From CAXMNX01 sp964194845 (GTDB taxonomy: Bacteria > Pseudomonadota > Alphaproteobacteria > Rhodobacterales > Rhodobacteraceae), in assembly GCA_964194845.1 (NCBI GenBank), contig CAXMNX010000028.1, positions 1 through 37,075 on the forward strand: DNA of 37,075 bases, in the 5' to 3' direction. Shown here one piece after another: positions 8,200 through 15,702 of the stretch. Numbering within the stretch: the stretch's first letter is position 1; each line of letters starts with the position of its first letter. The notes beneath the pieces were generated by a model, which saw only the letters and a list, made by a program, of their open reading frames with translations, ran no database searches and was not told where the DNA came from. Made by a program: the position numbers and the translations under genes.

Positions 8200-9471
8200 C
8201 TAGCGGATCAGCAAAGCCCTGAAATCATTGACGTTCGTGCCGGTTGGACCCGGCACGAACAGATCCCCCAAGGCATCAAAAGCTGACCAGGCGTCATGCC
8301 CGGCAAGCATCGACACCGGGTCATACCCCCCTGCCCGCAGCCGCGCCCAGGTCGTGCCATCGGCAAACGCGCCTGCGTTATCTTCGGACCCGTCAATCCC
8401 GTCTGTGTCGGCTGCCAGCGCTGTCATATTCAGCCCTTCGATCCCGCCCGCGCAGGCCAGCAGAAATTCGGTGTTCCGTCCGCCCTTGCCGCCGGCGCCG
8501 ATGATCGTCACCGTTGTTTCGCCACCCGATAGGATCACGACTGGCGCTTCAAACGGCCTGTTTCGCAGCCGCACTTCCCGGGCAATTGCGGCGTGCATCT
8601 GGCCAATGTCCCGCGCCTCGCCTTCGATCGCATCCGAAAGAATGACGGCGGGAACGCCTTCGGATCGGGCGGCTTTCGCGGCGGCTTCCAGCGAAATGGC
8701 AGCACTTGCGATCACCCGGACGTCGTTTCTGGCGAATGCAGGATCGTCCGGCGATGGCGCCTCCCCTGCCCCGCTTTCAAGATGCGCGCGAACCGACATG
8801 GGTAATTCAATTCCATAAGCTGAAATATGCGCCAAAGCCGCAGCGCGACCGACTGCATCCGGCACCGTTGGCCCGCTCGCCACCTGTGCGGGGTCATCAC
8901 CGGGCACATCCGAAACAACAAGGCTGACCACGCGCGCCGGAAACGCGGCGGCGGCCAACCTACCACCTTTGATCCGGCTGACCTGTTTTCGGATCGCGTT
9001 CATTGCAGATATCGGCGCACCTGACGCCAAAAGCACCCGGTTCAGCGCCTGTTCATCTTCCAGCCTCAGCCCGTCGGGTGGCGCGGGCAAAAGCGCCGAG
9101 CCACCGCCACAGATCAACGCGACAACCAAATCTTCCTCGGATAGTCCCTGTACCACCTCAAAAAGCGCGTCTGTCGCTTGAAGTCCCGCCATATCCGGCA
9201 CCGGGTGCGACGCCTCCAGGATGCGGATGCGTTTGGCCGGTGCGGCATATCCGTACCGCGTGACAACCACGCCATCAACGGGCTCTCCCCAAAGCTCTTC
9301 AAAGGCCGCAGCCATTTGCGCGGCACCTTTCCCGGCCCCGATCACGACCGTGCGACCATTGGGACGCTCTGGAAGAAAAAGCATCATTGCCGCCTTGGGA
9401 TCGGCCGCAGACACTGCTGCATCAAACAAGCGGGTTAAGAACCGGCGGTCGCTGGGATCAATCAATTTCAC
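8200..9471 (-). CDS. Glycerate 2-kinase, MOFRL family
   Basis: A 423-residue protein of the GckA/TtuD family. It has a glycine-rich VVIGAGKGAAQMAAAFEELW near the N-terminus, ICGGGSALLPAPPDGL in the middle, SDVPGDDPAQVASGPTVPD, and the C-terminal MOFRL block (GGETTVTI, GGRNTEFLLA, DTDGIDGSEDNAGAF, LFVPGPTGTNVNDF). Members phosphorylate glycerate to 2-phosphoglycerate, the step that returns serine-cycle carbon to PEP; some are annotated as hydroxypyruvate reductases. The start taken is GTG at 9471, with AAGG eight bases upstream and 13 bases after the rep stop. A longer frame to 9516 overlaps rep and lacks a ribosome site. Being directly downstream of the replication gene on the same strand, it may be read with rep, tying the metabolic cargo to the replicon backbone. 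Confidence 0.9.
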   Translation of the reverse strand: MKLIDPSDRRFLTRLFDAAVSAADPKAAMMLFLPERPNGRTVVIGAGKGAAQMAAAFEELWGEPVDGVVVTRYGYAAPAKRIRILEASHPVPDMAGLQATDALFEVVQGLSEEDLVVALICGGGSALLPAPPDGLRLEDEQALNRVLLASGAPISAMNAIRKQVSRIKGGRLAAAAFPARVVSLVVSDVPGDDPAQVASGPTVPDAVGRAAALAHISAYGIELPMSVRAHLESGAGEAPSPDDPAFARNDVRVIASAAISLEAAAKAARSEGVPAVILSDAIEGEARDIGQMHAAIAREVRLRNRPFEAPVVILSGGETTVTIIGAGGKGGRNTEFLLACAGGIEGLNMTALAADTDGIDGSEDNAGAFADGTTWARLRAGGYDPVSMLAGHDAWSAFDALGDLFVPGPTGTNVNDFRALLIR

Positions 9472-9484
9472 AAGATGTGCCTTA

Positions 9485-10204
9485 TTAGTGACTGTTCGGG
9501 CGCATATCCGACGCACCTATATGCGATGGCCCACGAATGGTTATTGCCCGGGGTGCGCCCCATTCAGCCGCCACGGCATCCGCAATGTCGCGGCCGAAAT
9601 GCGTTTTCACATACTCCGCAGCAAATGCGCTTTTCGCCTCAAGCACCAATCCGTTCTCACTTTCACTTGCCACCAGTGGTGCAATCCAGGCGCCGTATTG
9701 GGTTGGAAAGCGGTGCGCCAGGTTCAAATTTACAGCCTCCCAGCCGCCCTTGTCGCTATTTTCGCGCAGCGTTGCGCGAATTGCATCCAGCCGAATGACA
9801 CGATCACCGCCAGGTTTCAGCGCGGTCATCCTGTCAACGAAATCCTGACCCAACAGTTGCCAGTGGGGCTCGGTCACTTCGCAAACGCGTAGGAAATTAA
9901 GACGATATGCGGCCACCCTGCCCCGCACACCCTGGCGTGTGCAGATGAGTATTCCTGTCTCCAGCCAACATTTAACTTCGCGTTTGACAGTTCGCGATCC
10001 AACGCCCCAAAGGTTTGCCATTTCCTGCTGGCCAATGCTCAGTTCGTCGCGACGCCAGTTGTAACGCGCTGTTATCAGCAAACAAAGCCGCATCATGGCA
10101 ACCTGATCGCGGGCTGATCCGTTCAGCCCGCCAATATTGATCGCCGTAAGGATATCATATTTGACGGCACCAGAACCTGGGCCGACCAACCGCCTATTGT
10201 CCAT
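9485..10204 (-). CDS. DnaA-like plasmid replication initiator (Rhodobacterales type)
   Basis: The 239-residue protein has an N-terminal winged-helix region with the block LITARYNWRRDELSIGQQEM followed by ANLWGVGSRTVKREVKCWLE and RGRVAAYRLN. The C-terminal third (WEAVNLNLAHRFPTQYGAWI, then APLVASESENGLVLEAKSAF and EYVKTHFGRDIADAV) resembles domain I of DnaA. This is the layout of the DnaA-like initiators described for Rhodobacterales plasmids; there is no AAA+ domain, so it is not the chromosomal DnaA. The start is placed at ATG 10204 because family members begin just before GSGAVKYDILTAI. A GTG at 10372 would give 295 residues but lies in a hairpin and lacks a ribosome site. It is divergent from parA, with the likely origin between them. 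Confidence 0.85.
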   Translation of the reverse strand: MDNRRLVGPGSGAVKYDILTAINIGGLNGSARDQVAMMRLCLLITARYNWRRDELSIGQQEMANLWGVGSRTVKREVKCWLETGILICTRQGVRGRVAAYRLNFLRVCEVTEPHWQLLGQDFVDRMTALKPGGDRVIRLDAIRATLRENSDKGGWEAVNLNLAHRFPTQYGAWIAPLVASESENGLVLEAKSAFAAEYVKTHFGRDIADAVAAEWGAPRAITIRGPSHIGASDMRPNSH

Positions 10205-10353
10205 ATTAGAACCATGCTTTGCCTCAACAAGATCAGTTTCTCTGAACCGATTCTCTATGCGTAGATCAAGGCACGATGTCCCGTATTCTGTCAAGGTGGC
10301 GGATTTTACGGGAAAATCAAACCTGGAAAAAGAATCTGGTTCTCTGGTGAAGC

Positions 10354-10372
10354 GTGACTCCCTGCGAGTCAC
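10354..10372. repeat. Hairpin with perfect 7-bp arms near rep
   Basis: GTGACTC and GAGTCAC flank a five-base loop (cctgc). The right arm coincides with the alternative GTG start of rep on the minus strand. It could be a Rep-binding or autoregulatory site. Confidence 0.5.
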
Positions 10373-10414
10373 CTAATAGTCGATTTCGTGACACCACATA
10401 AGTCAAAAGGTGTC

Positions 10415-10450
10415 GTGGCGTGCCACCAAATATGGGTTTGTGGCCACAAA
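10415..10450. promoter_or_regulatory. Two palindromes upstream of parA (operator or parS candidates)
   Basis: GTGGCGTGCCAC at 10415-10426 is a dyad with 5-bp arms and a two-base centre. TTTGTGGCCACAAA at 10437-10450 is a perfect 14-bp palindrome. Both contain the half-site GTGGC. A GACACC/GGTGTC pair lies just upstream (10390-10414). They sit 96-131 bases before the parA start and are plausible ParA operator or ParB sites. No TGTTTCACGTGAAACA-type parS was noticed. Confidence 0.6.
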
Positions 10451-10545
10451 TCTTCCATTCACAATTCGCGGAAAATCTAGTTTTGCAGATCCGCGCAAAT
10501 CCCGTTATTAGATATACAGAGGCAAAGAACACGAGATACGCAGGC

Positions 10546-11841
10546 ATGAGAGACTTCAGCGACCTTCAGTCCATGAACGAACGCAGCTTGGCACAGCAGG
10601 CCATTGTGCGTAAAGCGACCTTTGATCCCGGTGAGGTCAAGGTTCTGAGGCCGTTCTCGATCTGGGAGATCTCGACCTTTATGTTCGGGGTTCCCGCCGA
10701 CACGCTCCGTAAGAAACTCGGCGATGATCCCTCGTTGCCGCAGGGCACCGTTGAAGAAGATGGGCGGCAGCGTTGGTTTTTGCTTGAAGAAATCAATGAA
10801 TTGCGACGGCGGCTACGGTTTCGAGGCAAGTCGTTTTTGCCCGAGCGCCCCAAGGGCCGGGCCATGCGGATCGCGGTTTCAAACTTCAAAGGCGGCGTCG
10901 GAAAAACTGTCGTCGCACAGCATCTGGCCAATGCCGCGGCGCTGGATGGATACCGGGTCTTGTGCATCGACTTTGATCCGCAGGCGACGCTGACCCATTC
11001 CATGGGACTTGTTGAAGTTAAGGAATGGAACACTGTCTGGGGCATAATGTGCCGTGATCTTTGCCGCGAGGCGGACCGGATCATCGAGACCTATGACGAC
11101 CCGGCAGATTGCCCCTACCCGGCTTCTGATGAGTTGCCAGAGGACGTTCAGTCGATCGGCGCGCAAAGGGTCCAGGATTTCATTCTGCAAACCTGCTGGC
11201 CGACGATTGACCTGATCCCGTCGTGCGCCAATGCGGCCTTCGTCGAATTTGCCAGCGCGCAATACCGCGCGCTGCATAAATCGTGGAGCTTTTTTGGCTG
11301 CGTATCGCGCTATCTTGATGAGTTGCCGGATGACCAATACGACCTGATCATTTTCGATTGCCCGCCTGCGATCGGTTACCAGTCGCTGAACGCCGCATTT
11401 GCGGCCGATATCCTCTATATCCCGTCGGGGCCGGGCTATTGGGAATACGATTCGACCACCAGCTATCTCGGCCAGCTTGGCGATGCGATGGAAGATATCG
11501 CCGAGGGCTTTGGCCCGATAGCGGCGGACGCTGGCCTCACGCTTCCGAAAACCTATGCCGATATTCGCGTGCTGATGACGCGCTTTGAGACGGCGAACCC
11601 ACTGCACCAGGCCATGATGGACGCATTTCGCAACGTGTTCGGGGCCGATGTTTGCCAGAACGCCATAGAGATGACGCGCGCAGTCGAGCAATCCGGGCGG
11701 TTTCAGATGTCGGTTTACGAGCAGGACTACAGGCAGATGACCCGCGAAACCTGGAAACGGGCGCGCGGTAGTTTCGACCGCGCGTATGATGAGTTCAAGG
11801 GCACCATACTGAAAGCCTGGTCGGCGCGCGAGAAGGAGTGA
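10546..11841 (+). CDS. parA: Plasmid partition ATPase ParA
   Basis: A 431-residue Walker-type partition ATPase. Residues 1-105 form an N-terminal region with a helix-turn-helix-like part (FMFGVPADTLRKKLGDDPSL), typical of autoregulatory plasmid ParA proteins. The deviant Walker A is FKGGVGKTVVAQHLA (Lys115-Thr121 core), followed by LCIDFDPQATLTHSMG (A' motif) and YDLIIFDCPPAIGYQSLNAA (Walker B region). It would move plasmid copies by ATP-driven pattern formation on the nucleoid with ParB as its activator. The start is ATG 10546; the frame is open back to 10420, but that would overlap the palindromes. The stop is followed four bases later by parB. Confidence 0.93.
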   Translation: MRDFSDLQSMNERSLAQQAIVRKATFDPGEVKVLRPFSIWEISTFMFGVPADTLRKKLGDDPSLPQGTVEEDGRQRWFLLEEINELRRRLRFRGKSFLPERPKGRAMRIAVSNFKGGVGKTVVAQHLANAAALDGYRVLCIDFDPQATLTHSMGLVEVKEWNTVWGIMCRDLCREADRIIETYDDPADCPYPASDELPEDVQSIGAQRVQDFILQTCWPTIDLIPSCANAAFVEFASAQYRALHKSWSFFGCVSRYLDELPDDQYDLIIFDCPPAIGYQSLNAAFAADILYIPSGPGYWEYDSTTSYLGQLGDAMEDIAEGFGPIAADAGLTLPKTYADIRVLMTRFETANPLHQAMMDAFRNVFGADVCQNAIEMTRAVEQSGRFQMSVYEQDYRQMTRETWKRARGSFDRAYDEFKGTILKAWSAREKE

Positions 11842-11845
11842 GGCA

Positions 11846-12898
11846 ATGGTTGGCAAGAACAAATTTGGCATCGATGCGCCGGAAGTGAAGTCGGCTAGTC
11901 CGCGTGTTCGTTCCGTGGGGCCAATGGGTGCTGCGGTTCGCGAAGCGGCGGAGGATTTGCAGGCGGCCACTGACGCCAAAGTCGAAGCGCGGCGCCAGAA
12001 CGCCGAAGACGCGCGCGAATTTCGCGCGGCGCGGGACGAGGGCAGGGTGCTGGTCAACGTTCCATTGGCAGACATCAGCACCGATGCCCTGCCGAGGGAC
12101 CGGATGGATCTGGAACGCATCGCAGGTTCGCTCGAGATGGAGGAACTTAAAGCCTCGATCCGGGCGCGCGGGCAGAAAGAACCGGTCGAGCTTTTTCGCG
12201 ATGAAGCGGGCGGGCTTCAGCTAAAAAAGGGCTGGCGGCGGTTGACGGCGCTGAGACAGCTTTTTGCGGAGAACGGCGACGAGGCGTTTTCGAGGATCGT
12301 CGCGCGGATAGAGGGCGAGGAAAGCGGACGGCTTGACCGATATATCGACATGGTCGAGGAGAACGTTGTCCGTGAAGACCTGTCATTTGCCGAAATGGCC
12401 CAGGTTGCGCTGACTGCGGCGGCGGATCCGAGCGTTCTTGAGAACGATGCTGATGCGTTGGTGAACCGGCTTTATGCCTCGCTGCACAAGATGAAGCGAT
12501 CTTATGTGCGTTCGTTTGTCTACTTGCTGAGCGAGCTTGGCGAGAGTCTGAAATTTCCAAGAGACGTGGCGCGAAATGTCGGTTCGGATGTGGCGCGCAG
12601 GCTTCAGAAAGATGGCGGGGCAGGGGAGCTGAAAACCGTGCTCGAACGTTGCACCGACGGATTGCAGCAGTATGCGGCGCTGCGCGAATTCGTTGCTGAG
12701 AACAATGCCCTGAACAAACCCGCAAAGCGCGTTTTGACGCGAGCTAGCGAGAAGTTCGAGTTCCGCGTTGGCGACACCAAGGTGACTGCCCGCAAAGGCG
12801 AATGCAGGATCGTCAGCGAAGCGGATTTCGCGAGCCTGCCGAAAGATAGGTTGGAGACCGCGGTCCGGGCGTTTGAGGCAGCGCTTGAGGAGGAGTAA
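11846..12898 (+). CDS. parB: Plasmid partition protein ParB
   Basis: A 350-residue ParB/RepB-type protein. Motifs are PLADISTD with ELKASIRARGQKEPVEL (nuclease-like N-domain), KKGWRRLTALRQL (box II) and DMVEENVVREDLSFAEMAQV, followed by a helix-turn-helix region around 190-235. It binds the centromere parS and stimulates ParA. AAGGAG lies ahead of the ATG in the overlapping end of parA, so translation is coupled. Its stop codon is embedded in a 16-bp perfect palindrome that is the best parS candidate in the window. Confidence 0.93.
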   Translation: MVGKNKFGIDAPEVKSASPRVRSVGPMGAAVREAAEDLQAATDAKVEARRQNAEDAREFRAARDEGRVLVNVPLADISTDALPRDRMDLERIAGSLEMEELKASIRARGQKEPVELFRDEAGGLQLKKGWRRLTALRQLFAENGDEAFSRIVARIEGEESGRLDRYIDMVEENVVREDLSFAEMAQVALTAAADPSVLENDADALVNRLYASLHKMKRSYVRSFVYLLSELGESLKFPRDVARNVGSDVARRLQKDGGAGELKTVLERCTDGLQQYAALREFVAENNALNKPAKRVLTRASEKFEFRVGDTKVTARKGECRIVSEADFASLPKDRLETAVRAFEAALEEE

Positions 12899-12910
12899 CC
12901 CATGGGTTAC
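12895..12910. repeat. Perfect 16-bp palindrome over the parB stop; candidate parS
   Basis: GTAACCCATGGGTTAC is a perfect palindrome whose TAA is the parB stop codon. A third copy of the half-site GGGTTAC occurs at 12967-12973 over the stop of the converging alcohol dehydrogenase gene. An AT-rich tract (12911-12945) follows. Position next to parB and symmetry fit a centromere site. Confidence 0.6.
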
Positions 12911-12950
12911 CTTCAATTAATCAAATAATATCAATAAGTTACTGAATGGT

Positions 12951-12967
12951 CGCGCGGATTACGCGCG
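12951..12967. terminator. GC hairpin between converging genes
   Basis: CGCGCG, loop gatta, CGCGCG lies between the converging parB and alcohol dehydrogenase stops. It has no T-run, so termination is only suggested by position. Confidence 0.35.
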
Positions 12968-12969
12968 GG

Positions 12970-14115
12970 TTACAGGAGCGATTCATACATTACGCGCGTG
13001 TTTTCGGTGGTCATTTCCACAGGATTGCCGCCGGTTGACGGGTCGCGCAATGCCGCCGCGACCAGGGTGGCGATATCCGGAACGGTCACACCAAGCGCGG
13101 TCAGCGTTTTCGGGATTGCAAAGCTGTCGTTGAAGGCATCGACAAAGGCGCAAAACCCGTCAAAGCCGCCGTCGATTTCCAGATAGGCGGCAACCAAGTC
13201 GAACCGGTCGCGAATGGCGTTGGCATTGAACTTCAGAACCGTGGGCATGAAGACGGCGTTCGTTGTTCCGTGGTGGGTATGATGCACCGCACCGATCGGA
13301 TGGCTGAGTGCGTGGATCGCGCCAAGGCCCTTTTGAAAAGCGGTGGCACCCATGGCGGCGGCACTCATCATGTTCGCGCGCGCTTCGATATCCGACCCAT
13401 CGGCGTAGGCGCGGGGAAGATTGTCTTTCACCAGCCGCATCCCCTCCAGGGCGATGCCTTGCGACATCGGGTGATAGTGCGGACTGGAATAGGCTTCGAC
13501 GCTGTGCGCAAAGGCATCAAGACCGGTGCCGGCGGTGATGAACTTCGGCATTCCGACGGTCAGTTCAGGGTCGCAGATGACGACTGCGGGCAGCATTTTC
13601 GGATGGAAGATTATCTTTTTCTCAGCCGCACTGGCGTTGGTGATCACCGAAGCGCGCCCGACCTCGGAACCGGTTCCGGCGGTTGTTGGCACCGCGACGA
13701 TGGGGACAATTCCGTCCGGGTCGGCGCGGGTCCACCAGTCGCCGATATCCTCGAAATCCCAAAGCGGGCGGGTTTGTCCGGCCATGAAGGCAATGGTTTT
13801 TCCCAGATCGAGCCCCGAACCGCCGCCAAAGGCGATAACGCCGTCAAATCCGCCGGAGCGAAATGCGCGCAGGCCTTCGGCGACATTCTGGTCCGTAGGG
13901 TTCGGATCGACATCGGAGAATATTGCCCGCCCGAGATCGTCATCGGCCAGCAAATCGAGCGTGCGCGCGGTAATGTCCATCGCCGCCAGCCCGCGGTCGG
14001 TGACGAGAAGCGGTCTGGTGATCCCGGCTGCGCGAACGGCGCCGCCAATTTCCGCGATACGGCCAGCGCCAAAACGAATTGAGGTGGGGTAGGACCAGTT
14101 TGCAACGAGCGTCAT
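12970..14115 (-). CDS. Iron-type (group III) alcohol dehydrogenase
   Basis: A 381-residue Fe-ADH. The NAD-binding GGGSGLDLGKTIA lies near residue 95, followed by PTTAGTGSEVGRASVI. The metal-site residues are in GTGLDAFAHSVEAYSSPHYH (Asp, His) and GAIHALSHPIGAVHHTHHG (two His). It would oxidise a primary alcohol to an aldehyde or the reverse. The start is ATG 14115, five bases after the upstream aldehyde dehydrogenase stop, so the two genes are one unit and probably handle one alcohol/aldehyde substrate. The longer frame to 14223 overlaps that gene. The substrate is unknown; proximity to the phosphonate operon raises the possibility of hydroxyalkylphosphonates, which is speculation. Confidence 0.88.
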   Translation of the reverse strand: MTLVANWSYPTSIRFGAGRIAEIGGAVRAAGITRPLLVTDRGLAAMDITARTLDLLADDDLGRAIFSDVDPNPTDQNVAEGLRAFRSGGFDGVIAFGGGSGLDLGKTIAFMAGQTRPLWDFEDIGDWWTRADPDGIVPIVAVPTTAGTGSEVGRASVITNASAAEKKIIFHPKMLPAVVICDPELTVGMPKFITAGTGLDAFAHSVEAYSSPHYHPMSQGIALEGMRLVKDNLPRAYADGSDIEARANMMSAAAMGATAFQKGLGAIHALSHPIGAVHHTHHGTTNAVFMPTVLKFNANAIRDRFDLVAAYLEIDGGFDGFCAFVDAFNDSFAIPKTLTALGVTVPDIATLVAAALRDPSTGGNPVEMTTENTRVMYESLL

Positions 14116-14120
14116 GAGCG

Positions 14121-15503
14121 TTACGCCTTCTTCAAATGATAAGATTTTGGCCTTGTTAGAGACTGATAGGCCAGCCTGGATAACCCCGCACCGCGACCGG
14201 TATCCTTGCAGCCAGTCCAGCAAAGCGCGGGGTCGAGGTAATCGCAGCGGTTCATGAAAACCGTGCCCGTCTGGATCAGGTCACCGATGCGTTCGCCGGC
14301 GTGGGGGTCTTGGGTCCAGATGCTGGCGGTCAGACCGAATTTGCTGTCGTTCATAAGCCGGATCGCCTCGAAGTCGTCTTCGACCGGCATGATGCCGACG
14401 ACAGGCCCGAAGGTCTCATCGCGCATTACCGACATTTCGTGGGTAACGCCGGTCAGGACCTGCGGGGTCACGTAAGTGCCGTTGCCGTCATCGGCCTGCA
14501 TTTGCGCGACGTGCGCAGTGGCACCGTTTGCCACGGCGTCTGTGACCTGGGCGCGAACGACGTCGGCGAAACGCTGGTTCGCCATCGGGCCGAGGATGGT
14601 TTCCGGATCGAGCGGGTTGCCAAGTTTTTGGGCGTCGGCCCAGGCGACGGCTTTATCGACAAAAGGCTGAAACAGTGACTGTTCCACGTAGATCCGCTCG
14701 ATCCCGCAGCAACATTGACCGGTGTTGAAGATCGCGCCGTCCATCAGAGTATCGACCGCGGCGTCGAGATCGGCGTCAAAGCGGACATAGCCCGGATCCT
14801 TGCCGCCAAGTTCGGTGGATACGGGGATAAATGTTCCGGCGGCTGCACGTTCCATCGCTTGTCCGCCGTCGACAGAGCCGGTGAAATTGACGAAATCGAC
14901 GGCGCGTTCGGCGATCAGAGCGGATGTGGTGTCGTGATCAAGAACGAGGTTCTGAAACACATCTTCGGGCACGCCGGCTTCGTGGAATGCCTCTGCCAGT
15001 CGTTCGCCGACCTGAAGCGTCTGGGCGGCGTGTTTCAGGATCACGGTGTTCCCGGCGATCAGGGCAGGGGCGATGGTGTTGATCGCGGTCATGTAGGGAT
15101 AGTTCCAGGGGGCCACGACCAGCACGACGCCCCAGGGTAAACGCTTGATCATCCGGTGAAACGTGCCGCTGTCTTCTATGACATCAGGCGCGAGGCTTTC
15201 GGATGCTATTTTCGCCATATACTGCGCGCGTTCGTTGAAGCCGCCGAATTCGCCGCCATAGCGGATCGGGCGGCCCATCTGGTGCGCCAGTTCCTGCGCC
15301 ATTTGGTCGGTGGACTGGCCGATTATTTCGGTGGCTTTCAGGACCAGGGCAATTCGATCAGCAACGGGTTTGGAGGCCCATCGGCCCTGAGCTGCTGTTC
15401 TTGCCCGTGCGGCGGCTTCGAATGCGGCGTCGCGCGAGAGAACCTCGCGGGTGAGGTAAACCGAGCCGTCGATGGGGGAGATGAGGTCAATTGTTCTGGT
15501 CAT
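14121..15503 (-). CDS. NAD(P)-dependent aldehyde dehydrogenase
   Basis: A 460-residue ALDH. Visible are VVAPWNYPYMTAINTIAPAL (cofactor binding), FTGSVDGGQAM, the general-base segment VSTELGGKDPGYV, and the nucleophile region FNTGQCCCGIERIYV, where three cysteines replace the usual one or two. EETFGPVVGIMP-like DETFGPVVGIMPV follows. It oxidises an aldehyde to the acid and is paired with the iron alcohol dehydrogenase downstream. It is not a close copy of the PhnY protein in this window, whose nucleophile motif is NSGQRCTAVKR. A TGTGATCACA palindrome abuts the start codon. Substrate not determinable here. Confidence 0.88.
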   Translation of the reverse strand: MTRTIDLISPIDGSVYLTREVLSRDAAFEAAARARTAAQGRWASKPVADRIALVLKATEIIGQSTDQMAQELAHQMGRPIRYGGEFGGFNERAQYMAKIASESLAPDVIEDSGTFHRMIKRLPWGVVLVVAPWNYPYMTAINTIAPALIAGNTVILKHAAQTLQVGERLAEAFHEAGVPEDVFQNLVLDHDTTSALIAERAVDFVNFTGSVDGGQAMERAAAGTFIPVSTELGGKDPGYVRFDADLDAAVDTLMDGAIFNTGQCCCGIERIYVEQSLFQPFVDKAVAWADAQKLGNPLDPETILGPMANQRFADVVRAQVTDAVANGATAHVAQMQADDGNGTYVTPQVLTGVTHEMSVMRDETFGPVVGIMPVEDDFEAIRLMNDSKFGLTASIWTQDPHAGERIGDLIQTGTVFMNRCDYLDPALCWTGCKDTGRGAGLSRLAYQSLTRPKSYHLKKA

Positions 15504-15702
15504 TTGTGATCACATATTGCTGATGACTTCGATGAGATGGCGCTTAGAACCTCGGAGCGCCTCGGTGGCGGCCTTTAGCGCCGAGTGCGGTAAAAACCGG
15601 ATTGCTAACATTCTGAACGCCGTGCGTGAGCGTCTCAGCGAGGCTGAAGCGGTCATTGATGCGTGACGCGGCCTTGGCGCTATAGTTCATATTCGCCCCC
15701 GG

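Larger units (their letters stand above)
10205..10545. other. Rep-parA intergenic control region, probable origin
   Basis: This stretch between the divergent rep and parA genes is crowded with dyads at 10354-10372, 10390-10414, 10415-10426 and 10437-10450, all within about 100 bases. Such spacing is expected for an origin plus Rep and ParA/ParB control sites. I see no long iterons and no canonical DnaA boxes. If rep starts at the GTG at 10372 the left part would be coding. Confidence 0.5.
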
